From: Bacteroidales bacterium
GTDB lineage: Bacteria; Bacteroidota; Bacteroidia; Bacteroidales; F082
Length of the DNA stretch: 35,651 bases
Assembly (NCBI GenBank): GCA_023229135.1
Contig: JALNZT010000039.1
Location: 1 to 35,651 of the forward strand
Reading direction: 5' to 3'
The notes beneath the pieces were generated by a model. It was not told the DNA's origin. It was given only the letters and a program-made list of their open reading frames with translations, and searched no databases. Shown piece by piece: positions 7,745-13,688 of the stretch (positions within the stretch are counted from its first letter, which is position 1; each line of letters starts with the position of its first letter). The translations under genes and the position numbers were made by a program.

Positions 7745-8340
7745 TGCACATGGCAAATCATTGCATATATCACCGGTGCACGCAGTGTGGAACTGACTAC
7801 TGCATACGTTGCGAAGGCGCGGCCTGCCCGCATTGCGGCACCGGCTATTTTGATAATGAAACCTTAACTTTTGAAACCATGACAAAAAACAGAACCGAAC
7901 AAATAATTGCAGATGCACTTGCGCTACCGGCAGAGGATCGCATAAACCTGCTGCACAAATTGCAGGTTTCGCACCCGGAGCAGGTCAAGCCCAAACCCGC
8001 CGCCGGAAAGGCTATTTTTTGCGACTTTTTCACAGAAAAATATGGAACGTCATATTACTGGGACGTAAAAGACTACGTGGCCTTAAACGCACTACTAAAC
8101 AAGATAAAACGCAAGTACGCAGAGCAACAACGGCAAATAGACAACGAAATCATTTTAGAAGGATTTAAACACTTTTTAAACGCCGTTTACGCACTCAAAA
8201 ATGAGTTCTACAATGCAAACTTCACTATGTCAATCTTAAACAGTAAATTCAATGAAATCTATATCGCAATCTCAGGAAAAAAGCAAGGAAAAATCAGTAA
8301 CGACTACAAATCGCGAATTCTTAACGACCTACAATCCTAA
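7744..8340 (+). CDS. zinc-ribbon phage protein of unknown function
   Basis: 198 residues from the ATG that overlaps the previous stop (7744; ATG 7750 is also possible). The N-terminus is a zinc ribbon with CTQCGTDYCIRC and CPHCG, a three-pair cysteine arrangement. The rest is helical, with a central aromatic segment (IFCDFFTEKYGTSYYWDVKD) and a C-terminal helical region. Similar proteins, mostly without the ribbon, occur next to the following gene in Bacteroidota Mu-like phages as I recall, but no function is known. It overlaps the next gene by 89 bases in another frame. Confidence 0.7.
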   Translation: MHMANHCIYHRCTQCGTDYCIRCEGAACPHCGTGYFDNETLTFETMTKNRTEQIIADALALPAEDRINLLHKLQVSHPEQVKPKPAAGKAIFCDFFTEKYGTSYYWDVKDYVALNALLNKIKRKYAEQQRQIDNEIILEGFKHFLNAVYALKNEFYNANFTMSILNSKFNEIYIAISGKKQGKISNDYKSRILNDLQS

Positions 8341-8821
8341 GAACTTAGCCATCGCCTTTCGTGATGTGAAAAGTCCGCTGGCCGCAATCGACTCAGGAGG
8401 ATCAAATCTTTTTGCGCTGCGCAAAGCCCACGGCGATGTAAAAGTAGCAGCACTCATTAAGTTGTATATGATTGAGCTTAACACCTTACTCAACCTGAAA
8501 CGCTCACTTACTGAGGAAATGATAGACGCGATTGCTGATGAGCTTTTAGCCTCTTTTTCAATGCTGAATATGGCTGATGTGCATTTAGTCTTTAGACGCG
8601 CTAAAACAGGCCACTACGGCGAGCTGTTCGAGAACGTTAATATGCCAAAAGTGCTCACCTGGTTCACCGATTATTTTGAAGAACGCTGCTCAGCAGCTGC
8701 ACAGCGAAGCGTGGAGGAGGCGCAGCAACATAAGCGCGATGATAAGCGTGTGAGCGAAACGGTTGCAGAGGTCGATAAGGCTTTTAAACTAAAGTATATG
8801 AAGTATGTTGCTGGTAAATAA
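8252..8821 (+). CDS. hypothetical replication-region protein (DUF6633-like)
   Basis: 189 residues, helical, with a conserved-looking core (MADVHLVFRRAKTGHYGELFENVNMPKVLTWF split over residues about 105-140) and a charged coiled-coil tail. The pattern resembles proteins in replication regions of Bacteroidota phages and plasmids (DUF6633-like, recalled not searched). The ATG at 8252 gives an 89-base overlap with the preceding gene; no good later start exists. Its TAA stop (8819-8821) lies inside the first box of the attC-like element that follows. Confidence 0.65.
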   Translation: MKSISQSQEKSKEKSVTTTNREFLTTYNPKNLAIAFRDVKSPLAAIDSGGSNLFALRKAHGDVKVAALIKLYMIELNTLLNLKRSLTEEMIDAIADELLASFSMLNMADVHLVFRRAKTGHYGELFENVNMPKVLTWFTDYFEERCSAAAQRSVEEAQQHKRDDKRVSETVAEVDKAFKLKYMKYVAGK

Positions 8822-8878
8822 CGGTTTGGCTAAACGGTCGTTTTAATGCCGTATAGCCTGTGTTGTGTGTCTGTGGGC
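8817..8878 (+). repeat. attC-like hairpin element A
   Basis: Order on the plus strand: AATAACG (8817-8823), stem GGCTAAACGG (8828-8837), loop, stem CCGTATAGCC (8849-8858, one mismatch), GTTGTGTG (8862-8869), GGGC (8875-8878). The two end boxes recur in element B on the other strand, while the stem sequence is different. This resembles integron attC sites in logic (fixed end boxes, variable imperfect stem) but does not match the classical RYYYAAC/GTTRRRY boxes. Confidence 0.6.
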
Positions 8879-8980
8879 GGTGATTTAGCACTAAACTTTA
8901 TTTAAAATACTGAACTAAAAAAAAAGAAAAAAGGGAAGGGGAAAACTTTATAGAGTACCCAATTAAATAAATCTGATACA

Positions 8981-9289
8981 ATGAAAGTATTAACAGAAGG
9001 TCACAAGTACCAATTAAGCGGATTTGAGAACGCTGAAAACACTCAAGAAATTCAATTCATTGAGAAAACGCCAATTGAAGGCACAACCGAATTGAAAACG
9101 GTAAATGATGGAACAACTAACGAGGAGCTTCTTGAAGTCTTAATTGACAGAATGAACTATCTACAAGGTAAATTCCCGTGCCGTGAAAACGCTATTGTAA
9201 TTACTAAACTTCAAGAATCTTTGATGTGGTTAGAAAAGAGAACCTCAGACCGAAAGAAACGAAATGTTGAAGGAAAGCAATTAGCTTAA
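8981..9289 (+). CDS. hypothetical protein in accessory cassette
   Basis: 102 residues. The first half is beta-rich (SGFENAENTQEIQFIEKTP), the second half helical (ELLEVLIDRMNYLQGKFPCRENAIVITKLQESLMWLEKR), a layout seen in Acb2-like and related small phage proteins, though the resemblance is only in secondary structure and the REN..A..KL..A.mwL-like segment. It lies between two inverted attC-like elements in AT-rich DNA, so it looks like an acquired cassette. An anti-defence sponge (Acb2-like) is a possibility that fold comparison could settle. Confidence 0.6.
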   Translation: MKVLTEGHKYQLSGFENAENTQEIQFIEKTPIEGTTELKTVNDGTTNEELLEVLIDRMNYLQGKFPCRENAIVITKLQESLMWLEKRTSDRKKRNVEGKQLA

Positions 9290-9357
9290 TGGTATGTGAG
9301 CGTGGGCTTTTTCTTTTTTGATTATTAGCAGAAATGTTGATTTGAAAAACGGATTTA

Positions 9358-9426
9358 GCCCATTGCACACAACGCCCGTATATGTTGCCGTGTGAGGCAC
9401 GAACATGCAATATATACATCGTTATT
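9358..9426 (-). repeat. attC-like hairpin element B (inverted)
   Basis: Read on the minus strand: AATAACG (9426-9420), stem GTATATATTGC (9417-9407), loop, stem GCAACATATAC (9388-9378, one G-T pair), GTTGTGTG (9373-9366), GGGC (9361-9358). Same order and boxes as element A but inverted, with an unrelated stem sequence that keeps pairing. The inner loop carries a second small stem CGTG/CACG. Confidence 0.6.
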
Positions 9427-9484
9427 TAACAAAACAGCCCAAAAACTTAAATAAGACAGTACACTAATTAAACAATCAAAAAAA

Positions 9485-9676
9485 ATGAAAGTAAAAATCG
9501 AATACTACATCCCGAAAATTACAGTAAAAGGCGAGGTTGAGGTTGGCGACATTACAAACAACGAGCTTGTCGTAGAACAGGCTAAAATAATTGATGACTA
9601 TATAGTTAACAATCTCAGAAAACAGCTTTCAAAAAAAACGGAAACGATTCACACAAAAACGAAGTTGAGTATTTAA
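9485..9676 (+). CDS. small hypothetical protein
   Basis: 63 residues, beginning with a beta-strand pair (MKVKIEYYIPKITVKGEVEV) and ending in a basic, threonine-rich tail. No family recognised. Its composition is AT-rich like the neighbouring accessory genes. The ATG follows an A-rich stretch typical of Bacteroidota translation starts that lack a Shine-Dalgarno sequence. Confidence 0.5.
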   Translation: MKVKIEYYIPKITVKGEVEVGDITNNELVVEQAKIIDDYIVNNLRKQLSKKTETIHTKTKLSI

Positions 9677-9716
9677 ATTGAAGTATATGAAATATGTAAA
9701 TAATAAATAAATAATC

Positions 9717-10085
9717 ATGATTTTAGGATATAAAGAACGTTTTAAGCAGCCTATTTTAGATAAGACTAAAATACACACTATACGTGAGGATGCACACGAT
9801 AGATGGAAGGTTGGCATGACAATTCAACACGCTACGGGCGTGCGGACAAAAAACTACAATCAATTTGCTGAGGGGCAATGCCAATCTACACAGCGCATTG
9901 AAATTGAAAGAACCTCCGATTTTCTAATTGACACAATAGTGAAAATTGATGGCAGAAAATTAGCTGAAAATGAAGTTAGAAATTTAGCATTCAACGATGG
10001 ATTTCAAAATCTTGTAGCCTTTTATATGTTTTTTGCGAATGGATTTAAAGGCAAAATCATTCATTGGACTGAATTAAAATATTGA
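9717..10085 (+). CDS. ASCH/PUA-like domain protein
   Basis: 122 residues. The order matches small ASCH-type phage proteins: an N-terminal strand, the KIHTIREDAHDRWKVGM segment (target KT.TIR..... W.vG), an HATGVRTKNY segment, a central strand with DTIVKIDGRKL, the LAFNDGF motif and a C-terminal IIHWTE. ASCH domains belong to the PUA-like RNA/nucleotide-binding fold. The molecular target here is unknown. The gene lies in the accessory part of the early region and may act on modified bases or RNA. Confidence 0.65.
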   Translation: MILGYKERFKQPILDKTKIHTIREDAHDRWKVGMTIQHATGVRTKNYNQFAEGQCQSTQRIEIERTSDFLIDTIVKIDGRKLAENEVRNLAFNDGFQNLVAFYMFFANGFKGKIIHWTELKY

Positions 10086-10089
10086 TAGT

Positions 10090-10449
10090 ATGAAAATCGC
10101 ATACATAGCACACCCCATTTCGGGCGATGTGGCCGGCAACCTAAAGCGCATTGAGGCTATAGGCCGGAAAATAAACAACGAGGAGCCGGACACCGTTCCG
10201 TTTGCTAATTACTTCTTTGATTGCTACACCCTAAGCGACGATATACCCGCCGAAAGGGCTCGCGGCATAAAGAACAACAACGCGCTTATGCGCAAAGGCT
10301 TTATCGACGAGCTGCGGCTTTACGGCAATACTATCAGCCCTGGCATGATACACGAGATTGAAATTGCTTTGCAATTAAATATTATCATTAGGCCAATGAC
10401 TAATGCAACGGCAATAGAGTTTTTGGAAAAATATGTTCTTAACCAATGA
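10090..10449 (+). CDS. deoxyribosyltransferase-like protein (DUF4406-like)
   Basis: 119 residues. The start KIAYIAHPISGDVAGNLKRI is the classic first strand and phosphate-contact turn of nucleoside 2-deoxyribosyltransferase-like folds (YIAGPxx...NxxRI), and PGMIHEIEIALQLN near residue 85-98 corresponds to the GtxxElxxAxxxg helix that normally carries a catalytic glutamate. Probable role in nucleotide metabolism or a phage-encoded nucleotide hydrolase/transferase. It overlaps the next gene by four bases (ATGA). Confidence 0.65.
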   Translation: MKIAYIAHPISGDVAGNLKRIEAIGRKINNEEPDTVPFANYFFDCYTLSDDIPAERARGIKNNNALMRKGFIDELRLYGNTISPGMIHEIEIALQLNIIIRPMTNATAIEFLEKYVLNQ

Positions 10450-10676
10450 ACCCCAGTTCAAACACCCTAAAAAAGGCTTTAAAAGTGCGCGCCATCGTGG
10501 AGCTGCACTACGAGCCCGGGCGGCAGGATAGAAACCGTCGCTGGGTGTTTAGAAATGTTGTTTTAAAAACCTACCCAATGAGCGAGCGTACATTCTGGCG
10601 CTATATGAGCCTCACGCGCGATCACCAGATGCAAGATGAGGATATGTTTGATAGCAATCAATTGAAACTTTTTTAA
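10446..10676 (+). CDS. small basic hypothetical protein
   Basis: 76 residues, translationally coupled to the preceding gene (ATGA overlap). Contains VRAIVELHYEPGRQDRNRRW and a helix SERTFWRYMSLTRDH that looks like a DNA-recognition helix. Similar small proteins occur in Bacteroidota Mu-like early regions (recalled). A DNA-binding role is plausible but unproven. Confidence 0.6.
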   Translation: MNPSSNTLKKALKVRAIVELHYEPGRQDRNRRWVFRNVVLKTYPMSERTFWRYMSLTRDHQMQDEDMFDSNQLKLF

Positions 10677-10695
10677 CCCAAATAACCCCTAAGCA

Positions 10696-10956
10696 ATGAA
10701 TACAATGATAACATTACCTATTTGGATGCTTATTGCCTGTTTAGCACTTGTCTTGATGATTTATTTTTACATCGCAGGGCTATACCGTATTTACAAAAAG
10801 CTGTTTGAAGATCAGCTAGAACAAGCTAAACGGATTAGTAAAACAGCTCGTCAAGAAGCCGAAGCAAATCTTTGTCATGTATTTCGTGAAGTTCAGCAAA
10901 CCGCTGCTTTGCCTTATCAAGATACTGATGATAAACAAGCTGCTGAGAATCTGTAA
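10696..10956 (+). CDS. small single-span membrane protein with coiled coil
   Basis: 86 residues: an N-terminal hydrophobic segment (about 5-30, LPIWMLIACLALVLMIYFYI) followed by a charged helix (KKLFEDQLEQAKRISKTARQ). This layout fits a small inner-membrane anchor. It is the last gene of the plus-strand early unit, and its 3-prime third overlaps the antisense gene at 10835-11023 by 122 bases. No family recognised. Confidence 0.6.
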   Translation: MNTMITLPIWMLIACLALVLMIYFYIAGLYRIYKKLFEDQLEQAKRISKTARQEAEANLCHVFREVQQTAALPYQDTDDKQAAENL

Positions 10957-11023
10957 GGGCTATACGTAGTGCCTTTAGTTTTGCTTCAATAGCACCCATT
11001 CGGATTAAAAGTTCTTTTTCCAT
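10835..11023 (-). CDS. small antisense accessory protein
   Basis: 62 residues, almost entirely helical (MEKELLIRMGAIEAKLKALR and so on). It overlaps the end of a plus-strand gene. Support for reality: a TACATTTG box at 11057-11050 with GTTG at 11082-11079 (21-base spacer), and a leader that matches the one before the antisense gene at 2334 (GCTAA.CTT.AAAATGTA then ATG). Reading quality is similar to the overlapping gene, so both may be used, at different stages. Confidence 0.55.
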   Translation of the reverse strand: MEKELLIRMGAIEAKLKALRIALTDSQQLVYHQYLDKAKQRFAELHEIHDKDLLRLLDELFY

Positions 11024-11082
11024 TTCTTACATTTTTAAGTTTAGCAACGCAAATGTAAGATAAACCGGACAGGCAGCACAAC
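11024..11082 (-). promoter_or_regulatory. promoter and leader of antisense accessory gene
   Basis: GTTG-N21-TACATTTG (minus strand, 11082 to 11050), then a leader GCTAAACTTAAAAATGTA close to the ATG. Same layout as 2335-2371, including the inverted TACATTT/AAATGTA pair. Confidence 0.6.
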
Positions 11083-11098
11083 ACTGCCTGCCGGTTTT
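11062..11098 (+). terminator. intrinsic terminator of the early unit
   Basis: AAACCGG plus CAGGCAG pair with CTGCCTG plus CCGGTTT (one bulged A at 11069), a 14-bp stem with a seven-base loop, followed by T residues and an A tract (so it may also work leftward). It ends the plus-strand early transcript. Confidence 0.75.
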
Positions 11099-11118
11099 AA
11101 AAAAAAATTAACCCATCA

Positions 11119-11151
11119 CTTGACTTCATGTATAAAATTATCGTATTATTG
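11119..11151 (+). promoter_or_regulatory. promoter of structured RNA / KilA-N transcript
   Basis: CTTG (11119-11122), 21-base spacer, TATTATTG (11144-11151): one mismatch in each box relative to TTTG/TAnnTTTG. The predicted start, about 11156-11158, coincides with the first base pairs of the closing stem of the RNA that follows. Confidence 0.55.
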
Positions 11152-11154
11152 CGG

Positions 11155-11320
11155 TGTCAAAGTTTCATCAAAGGGGTAGCAAAGCTGCCCGCACACCGTT
11201 GTAGGGCATTTTTTATGCACTATACGATTTTCGGCAGCCTAACCCCGTGAGCCAGTTGTAATGGCTGGTTCAAGCCCCTTTGAGGACTTTGACAACGGGA
11301 AGTGGGCTGCCGTTTTTTTA
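11155..11320 (+). ncRNA. structured RNA or attenuator leader upstream of KilA-N gene
   Basis: Closing stem: TGTCAAAGT (11155-11163) with ACTTTGACA (11286-11294), then CAAAGGGG (11169-11176) with CCCCTTTG (11275-11282). Inside: GCTGCC (11184-11189) with GGCAGC (11233-11238); a hairpin TAG.GCAT/ATGC.CTA (11202-11222); and AGCCA/TGGCT (11250-11266). Downstream GGCTGCCG (11305-11312) can instead pair with CGGCAGCC (11232-11239) and is followed by seven T (11313-11319). The two pairings exclude each other, as in a terminator/antiterminator switch. It has its own promoter. No known RNA family recognised. Confidence 0.55.
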
Positions 11321-11348
11321 TGCCCACAAGTCATAAAACTCAAATCAC

Positions 11349-11993
11349 ATGATTAACTCTAATGAAAGCAAGGCTATGAGCCTTCAGATGGTTGAAATAG
11401 ACCATCAACAATTTGCCGTTGAGCTAATGAGCGACAACGTGAATGTAAACCTAACCCAAATGGCAAAACCATTTGGAAGTTCAAAACGGCCCCAACTTTG
11501 GCTGCGTACCAATGAGGCTCAATCCTATCTAAATGTAGTTACCAATGCGCTAAAATGCGCTTTGGCTGATTTAGTGCAAGTTAAGAAAGGAGGTAATAAT
11601 TCAGGTACTTGGGTAACAGATTACAGAGTTGCTATCCGATATGCCCAGTGGCTCGACCCAATGTTTGCTTTCCAAGTTGACAAGATGTTGGTAGATTTAA
11701 TGCGGGGCGATGTGGCACTTTATAAGCCTTTTAATGGCATAAACCCCATAATAATAGAGGGCAAAGCCTATTATTACCAGGTGGCCGTATTAAAAAGCCT
11801 TGGTTTTAGTACTCGCAGCGGTATGGTGAGCAAGCGCAAGCGCAAGTTTCCACAACATTTTGTAAAAGTGTATGGCCGCAACTTTGTAACGACTGAGTTT
11901 GGCCATTACCTGAAAAACAGAAAAGCGATTGTTCAGCTTGACATTGATTTTGAAGCTGCAACCGCAGCACAAATAGAAGGAGGCAAATCATGA
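11349..11993 (+). CDS. KilA-N domain protein
   Basis: 214 residues. The first 120 residues are a KilA-N domain: two strands with DNVNVNLTQMAKPFGSSKRPQLWLRTNEAQ, then the typical GTWVTDYRVAIRYAQWLDPMFAFQVDKML. KilA-N domains bind DNA and are common in phage antirepressor-like and regulatory proteins. The C-terminal part (about 130-214) is a second small basic domain of unknown type. Its expression is probably controlled by the structured leader at 11155-11320. It starts a three-gene unit coupled by overlaps and strong AGGAGG-like ribosome sites, unlike most genes here. Confidence 0.85.
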   Translation: MINSNESKAMSLQMVEIDHQQFAVELMSDNVNVNLTQMAKPFGSSKRPQLWLRTNEAQSYLNVVTNALKCALADLVQVKKGGNNSGTWVTDYRVAIRYAQWLDPMFAFQVDKMLVDLMRGDVALYKPFNGINPIIIEGKAYYYQVAVLKSLGFSTRSGMVSKRKRKFPQHFVKVYGRNFVTTEFGHYLKNRKAIVQLDIDFEAATAAQIEGGKS

Positions 11994-12208
11994 GCATCTT
12001 ATATGTAAACCTAAAAAGCGAATTGACCTGGAATAAAGACCTGCTTGAGGGTGCCGGTTACCAGGTATATCGCACCCGCGACAAATGCGGCTGCACCCCC
12101 GGGCAAAACAGCCGCGATACTTTACTTGTTATTAAGGACAATGTTTTGCATGTAAAAATAATGCGCTGCAAACGCTGCACCACCATACAGGAAGGAGGTG
12201 CGCAATGA
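11990..12208 (+). CDS. small cysteine-containing hypothetical protein
   Basis: 72 residues; overlaps the preceding stop by four bases (ATGA) and has an AGGAGG ribosome site. It contains CGC near residue 33 and CKRC near residue 60, which together could hold a zinc ion. No family recognised. Confidence 0.6.
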   Translation: MSILYVNLKSELTWNKDLLEGAGYQVYRTRDKCGCTPGQNSRDTLLVIKDNVLHVKIMRCKRCTTIQEGGAQ

Positions 12209-12399
12209 CAGACCAGCGCCGACAGGCCGAGCTGGCCGCCATGAAAAAGATAGCCGAGGGGCACAAGCTGCTACTCCATGCCATGCTTACTAATAACGAG
12301 GCTTACCTGGCACTGCTGCAAGCTGCCGAGGAAACAAGTGGAAATTCAAAGATTCAAGATTCAAGATTCAAAGATTCAAAATTGAAGGTGCTGCGCTAA
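12205..12399 (+). CDS. small helical protein with repetitive tail
   Basis: 64 residues, coupled to the preceding gene by a four-base overlap with a GGAGG ribosome site. The first 45 residues are an ordinary helix; the last 19 are encoded by tandem GATTCAA-type repeats (12344-12383). Changes in repeat number would alter frame near the end. The function is unknown. Confidence 0.55.
   Translation: MTDQRRQAELAAMKKIAEGHKLLLHAMLTNNEAYLALLQAAEETSGNSKIQDSRFKDSKLKVLR
12344..12383 (+). repeat. GATTCAA tandem repeat
   Basis: Units ATTCAAAG, ATTCAAG, ATTCAAG, ATTCAAAG and ATTCAAA follow each other at the 3-prime end of a small gene. Seven- and eight-base units are not multiples of three, so slippage would shift the frame of the last codons. 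Confidence 0.75.
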
Positions 12400-12418
12400 G
12401 GGTGCAGCCTAATAACAC

Positions 12419-12447
12419 AAAAAGCCACCTCAATCGGGTGGCTTTTT
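12419..12447. terminator. bidirectional intrinsic terminator
   Basis: AAAAAGCCACC pairs with GGTGGCTTTTT around a seven-base loop. It lies between the converging KilA-N unit (plus) and the head operon (minus) and has T runs on both strands. Confidence 0.9.
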
Positions 12448-12498
12448 GCATATATGACAATTAGTTTGCGTAATATGCAAACAAAATGGCGTTTGCTG

Positions 12499-13029
12499 TT
12501 ATATTTCAACAATCAATCCGGCGGCTACTTTATTTTGTGGCATACTGCCTGAGTGGTCAACGATGTAGGCCGTGTATTGCTCAATGGAGTGCATCAGCTC
12601 ATCAAAGTTGTTGTCGGTGGTGCTAAGCTGTCCGGTTAGTGCGCCAAAGTTTTCTCCTTTGTGGCCGTGCAGGCATAGGTTTACGGCATCAAGCAGCTCC
12701 AAGAAGCCAAGTGCTTCGGTTGCGTATTGCTGGTCGGCGCGTGTTGGAAAATTGCGCCTGGTAACAATGTGCAGGTTTATGTTTAGTGTGGCATCTCGTG
12801 TGCCACGGCTTTGATGGCGCCACTGAATGGGCATAAACTCGATGAACACCGCCGGTGTATTAAAAGGCTGCTCCTCGTCGAGCCAGTCAAGCTGCTGGTT
12901 CCACAGGTCGAAGTGTTGTATCACGGTTTTATCCGGGTTAGGTTCTGTGGGCACCACATAGTTACCGGCTTCATCTTTTTCAATGTGTTTGAGGCGTTCA
13001 ATAAGTGCCGCCATTAATTGTTTTCTCAT
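12499..13029 (-). CDS. tail terminator / gpJ-like neck protein
   Basis: 176 residues. The sequence is of the minor tail/terminator type: an N-terminal helix with ALIERLKHIE, then PAVFIEFMPIQWRHQSRGTR, NINLHIVTRR and a helical end. Mu has gp37/gpJ-type proteins (DUF1834 and similar) at the corresponding place after gpG. The gene is last in the minus-strand head operon, overlapping the gpG-like gene by four bases. Assignment rests mainly on order and pattern. Confidence 0.55.
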   Translation of the reverse strand: MRKQLMAALIERLKHIEKDEAGNYVVPTEPNPDKTVIQHFDLWNQQLDWLDEEQPFNTPAVFIEFMPIQWRHQSRGTRDATLNINLHIVTRRNFPTRADQQYATEALGFLELLDAVNLCLHGHKGENFGALTGQLSTTDNNFDELMHSIEQYTAYIVDHSGSMPQNKVAAGLIVEI

Positions 13030-13580
13030 TTTTTGGGTTGTATTAAAAGTGATTTAATATAGTTTTCAACGTCCTTGAAATTCTTTTTAACTACCCGGTT
13101 TACTGCTTCGTCCACTTCGGGTGCATGTCCAATAAATCGGCGTTCGGGCATGGTTATTTTACTGCCTACTTTCATTAGCGCGAGGTTTTTGTAAAACTCG
13201 GCCTCCTCGCTATAGCGAGCTGATGATTTAGTGATGCCCCCGCTTTTTTTTTGTTTCACCTTGCCGCCTGCTTCGTAATACTTAGCCCAAAAGAAACGTT
13301 TCATCTTTGCCGTAACCGTTATAGTGCCGCCCTCGTTGTGTATGGCGGCATAGGGCAGGCTGCTGGTGAATGTTACTGAGTTTTGGTTGGCTGTGGCTTT
13401 TAAGCTCCCGCGCAGCCCACCGCCACCGCGCACAGTAAGCAATGATCCTTTGCGGCCAATTTTGCGTGCAGGCCAGGGCTTGTTAAAAAAACCTTTGCGC
13501 TCAAAGTTACGGTCAAACTCATCAAGCAGCTCCACACGCAGGTCGTTGATTAATTTTTGTAAAAATTGTTTACTTTTCAT
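13026..13580 (-). CDS. virion morphogenesis protein (Mu gpG-like)
   Basis: 184 residues from the ATG at 13580 (MKSKQFLQKL). The frame is open further upstream to a GTG at 13658, but that part has poor composition and lies inside a hairpin, so the later start is chosen. The core GRKGSLLTVRGGGGLRGS, SLPYAAIHNEGG and a FIGHAPEVDEAVNR end are typical of the phage virion morphogenesis (gpG/HK97 gp10-like) family involved in head-tail joining. Next to the MuF gene as in Mu. Confidence 0.8.
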   Translation of the reverse strand: MKSKQFLQKLINDLRVELLDEFDRNFERKGFFNKPWPARKIGRKGSLLTVRGGGGLRGSLKATANQNSVTFTSSLPYAAIHNEGGTITVTAKMKRFFWAKYYEAGGKVKQKKSGGITKSSARYSEEAEFYKNLALMKVGSKITMPERRFIGHAPEVDEAVNRVVKKNFKDVENYIKSLLIQPKK

Positions 13581-13621
13581 AAGAGCTTGACATTTGTATG
13601 TTAATTGATGTATCTTTGTGC

Positions 13622-13688
13622 TAAGAATGACTTCAGAAGTTATCGTAAGCGAAAGCACACTACGAAGGCGACACTGGAGTCATTCTTA
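13622..13688 (-). repeat. 15-bp inverted repeat between MuF and gpG-like genes
   Basis: TAAGAATGACTTCAG (13622-13636) pairs with CTGGAGTCATTCTTA (13674-13688), with one G-T pair, around a 37-base centre that holds a second small stem (TCGTA/TACGA). It includes the TAA of the MuF gene. No T run follows on the minus strand, so an mRNA-processing or translational structure, or a REP-like chromosomal repeat, is more likely than a terminator. Confidence 0.65.

Noticed and set aside
11155..11294. tRNA- or tmRNA-like features (GGTTCAA near the 3-prime part, paired ends)
   Set aside because: The T-arm does not form with the correct spacing next to the acceptor-like stem and no anticodon arm fits.
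13581..13658. Longer start (GTG 13658) for the gpG-like gene
   Set aside because: The added 26 residues lie in the hairpin region and look non-coding; the ATG at 13580 gives a normal family start.
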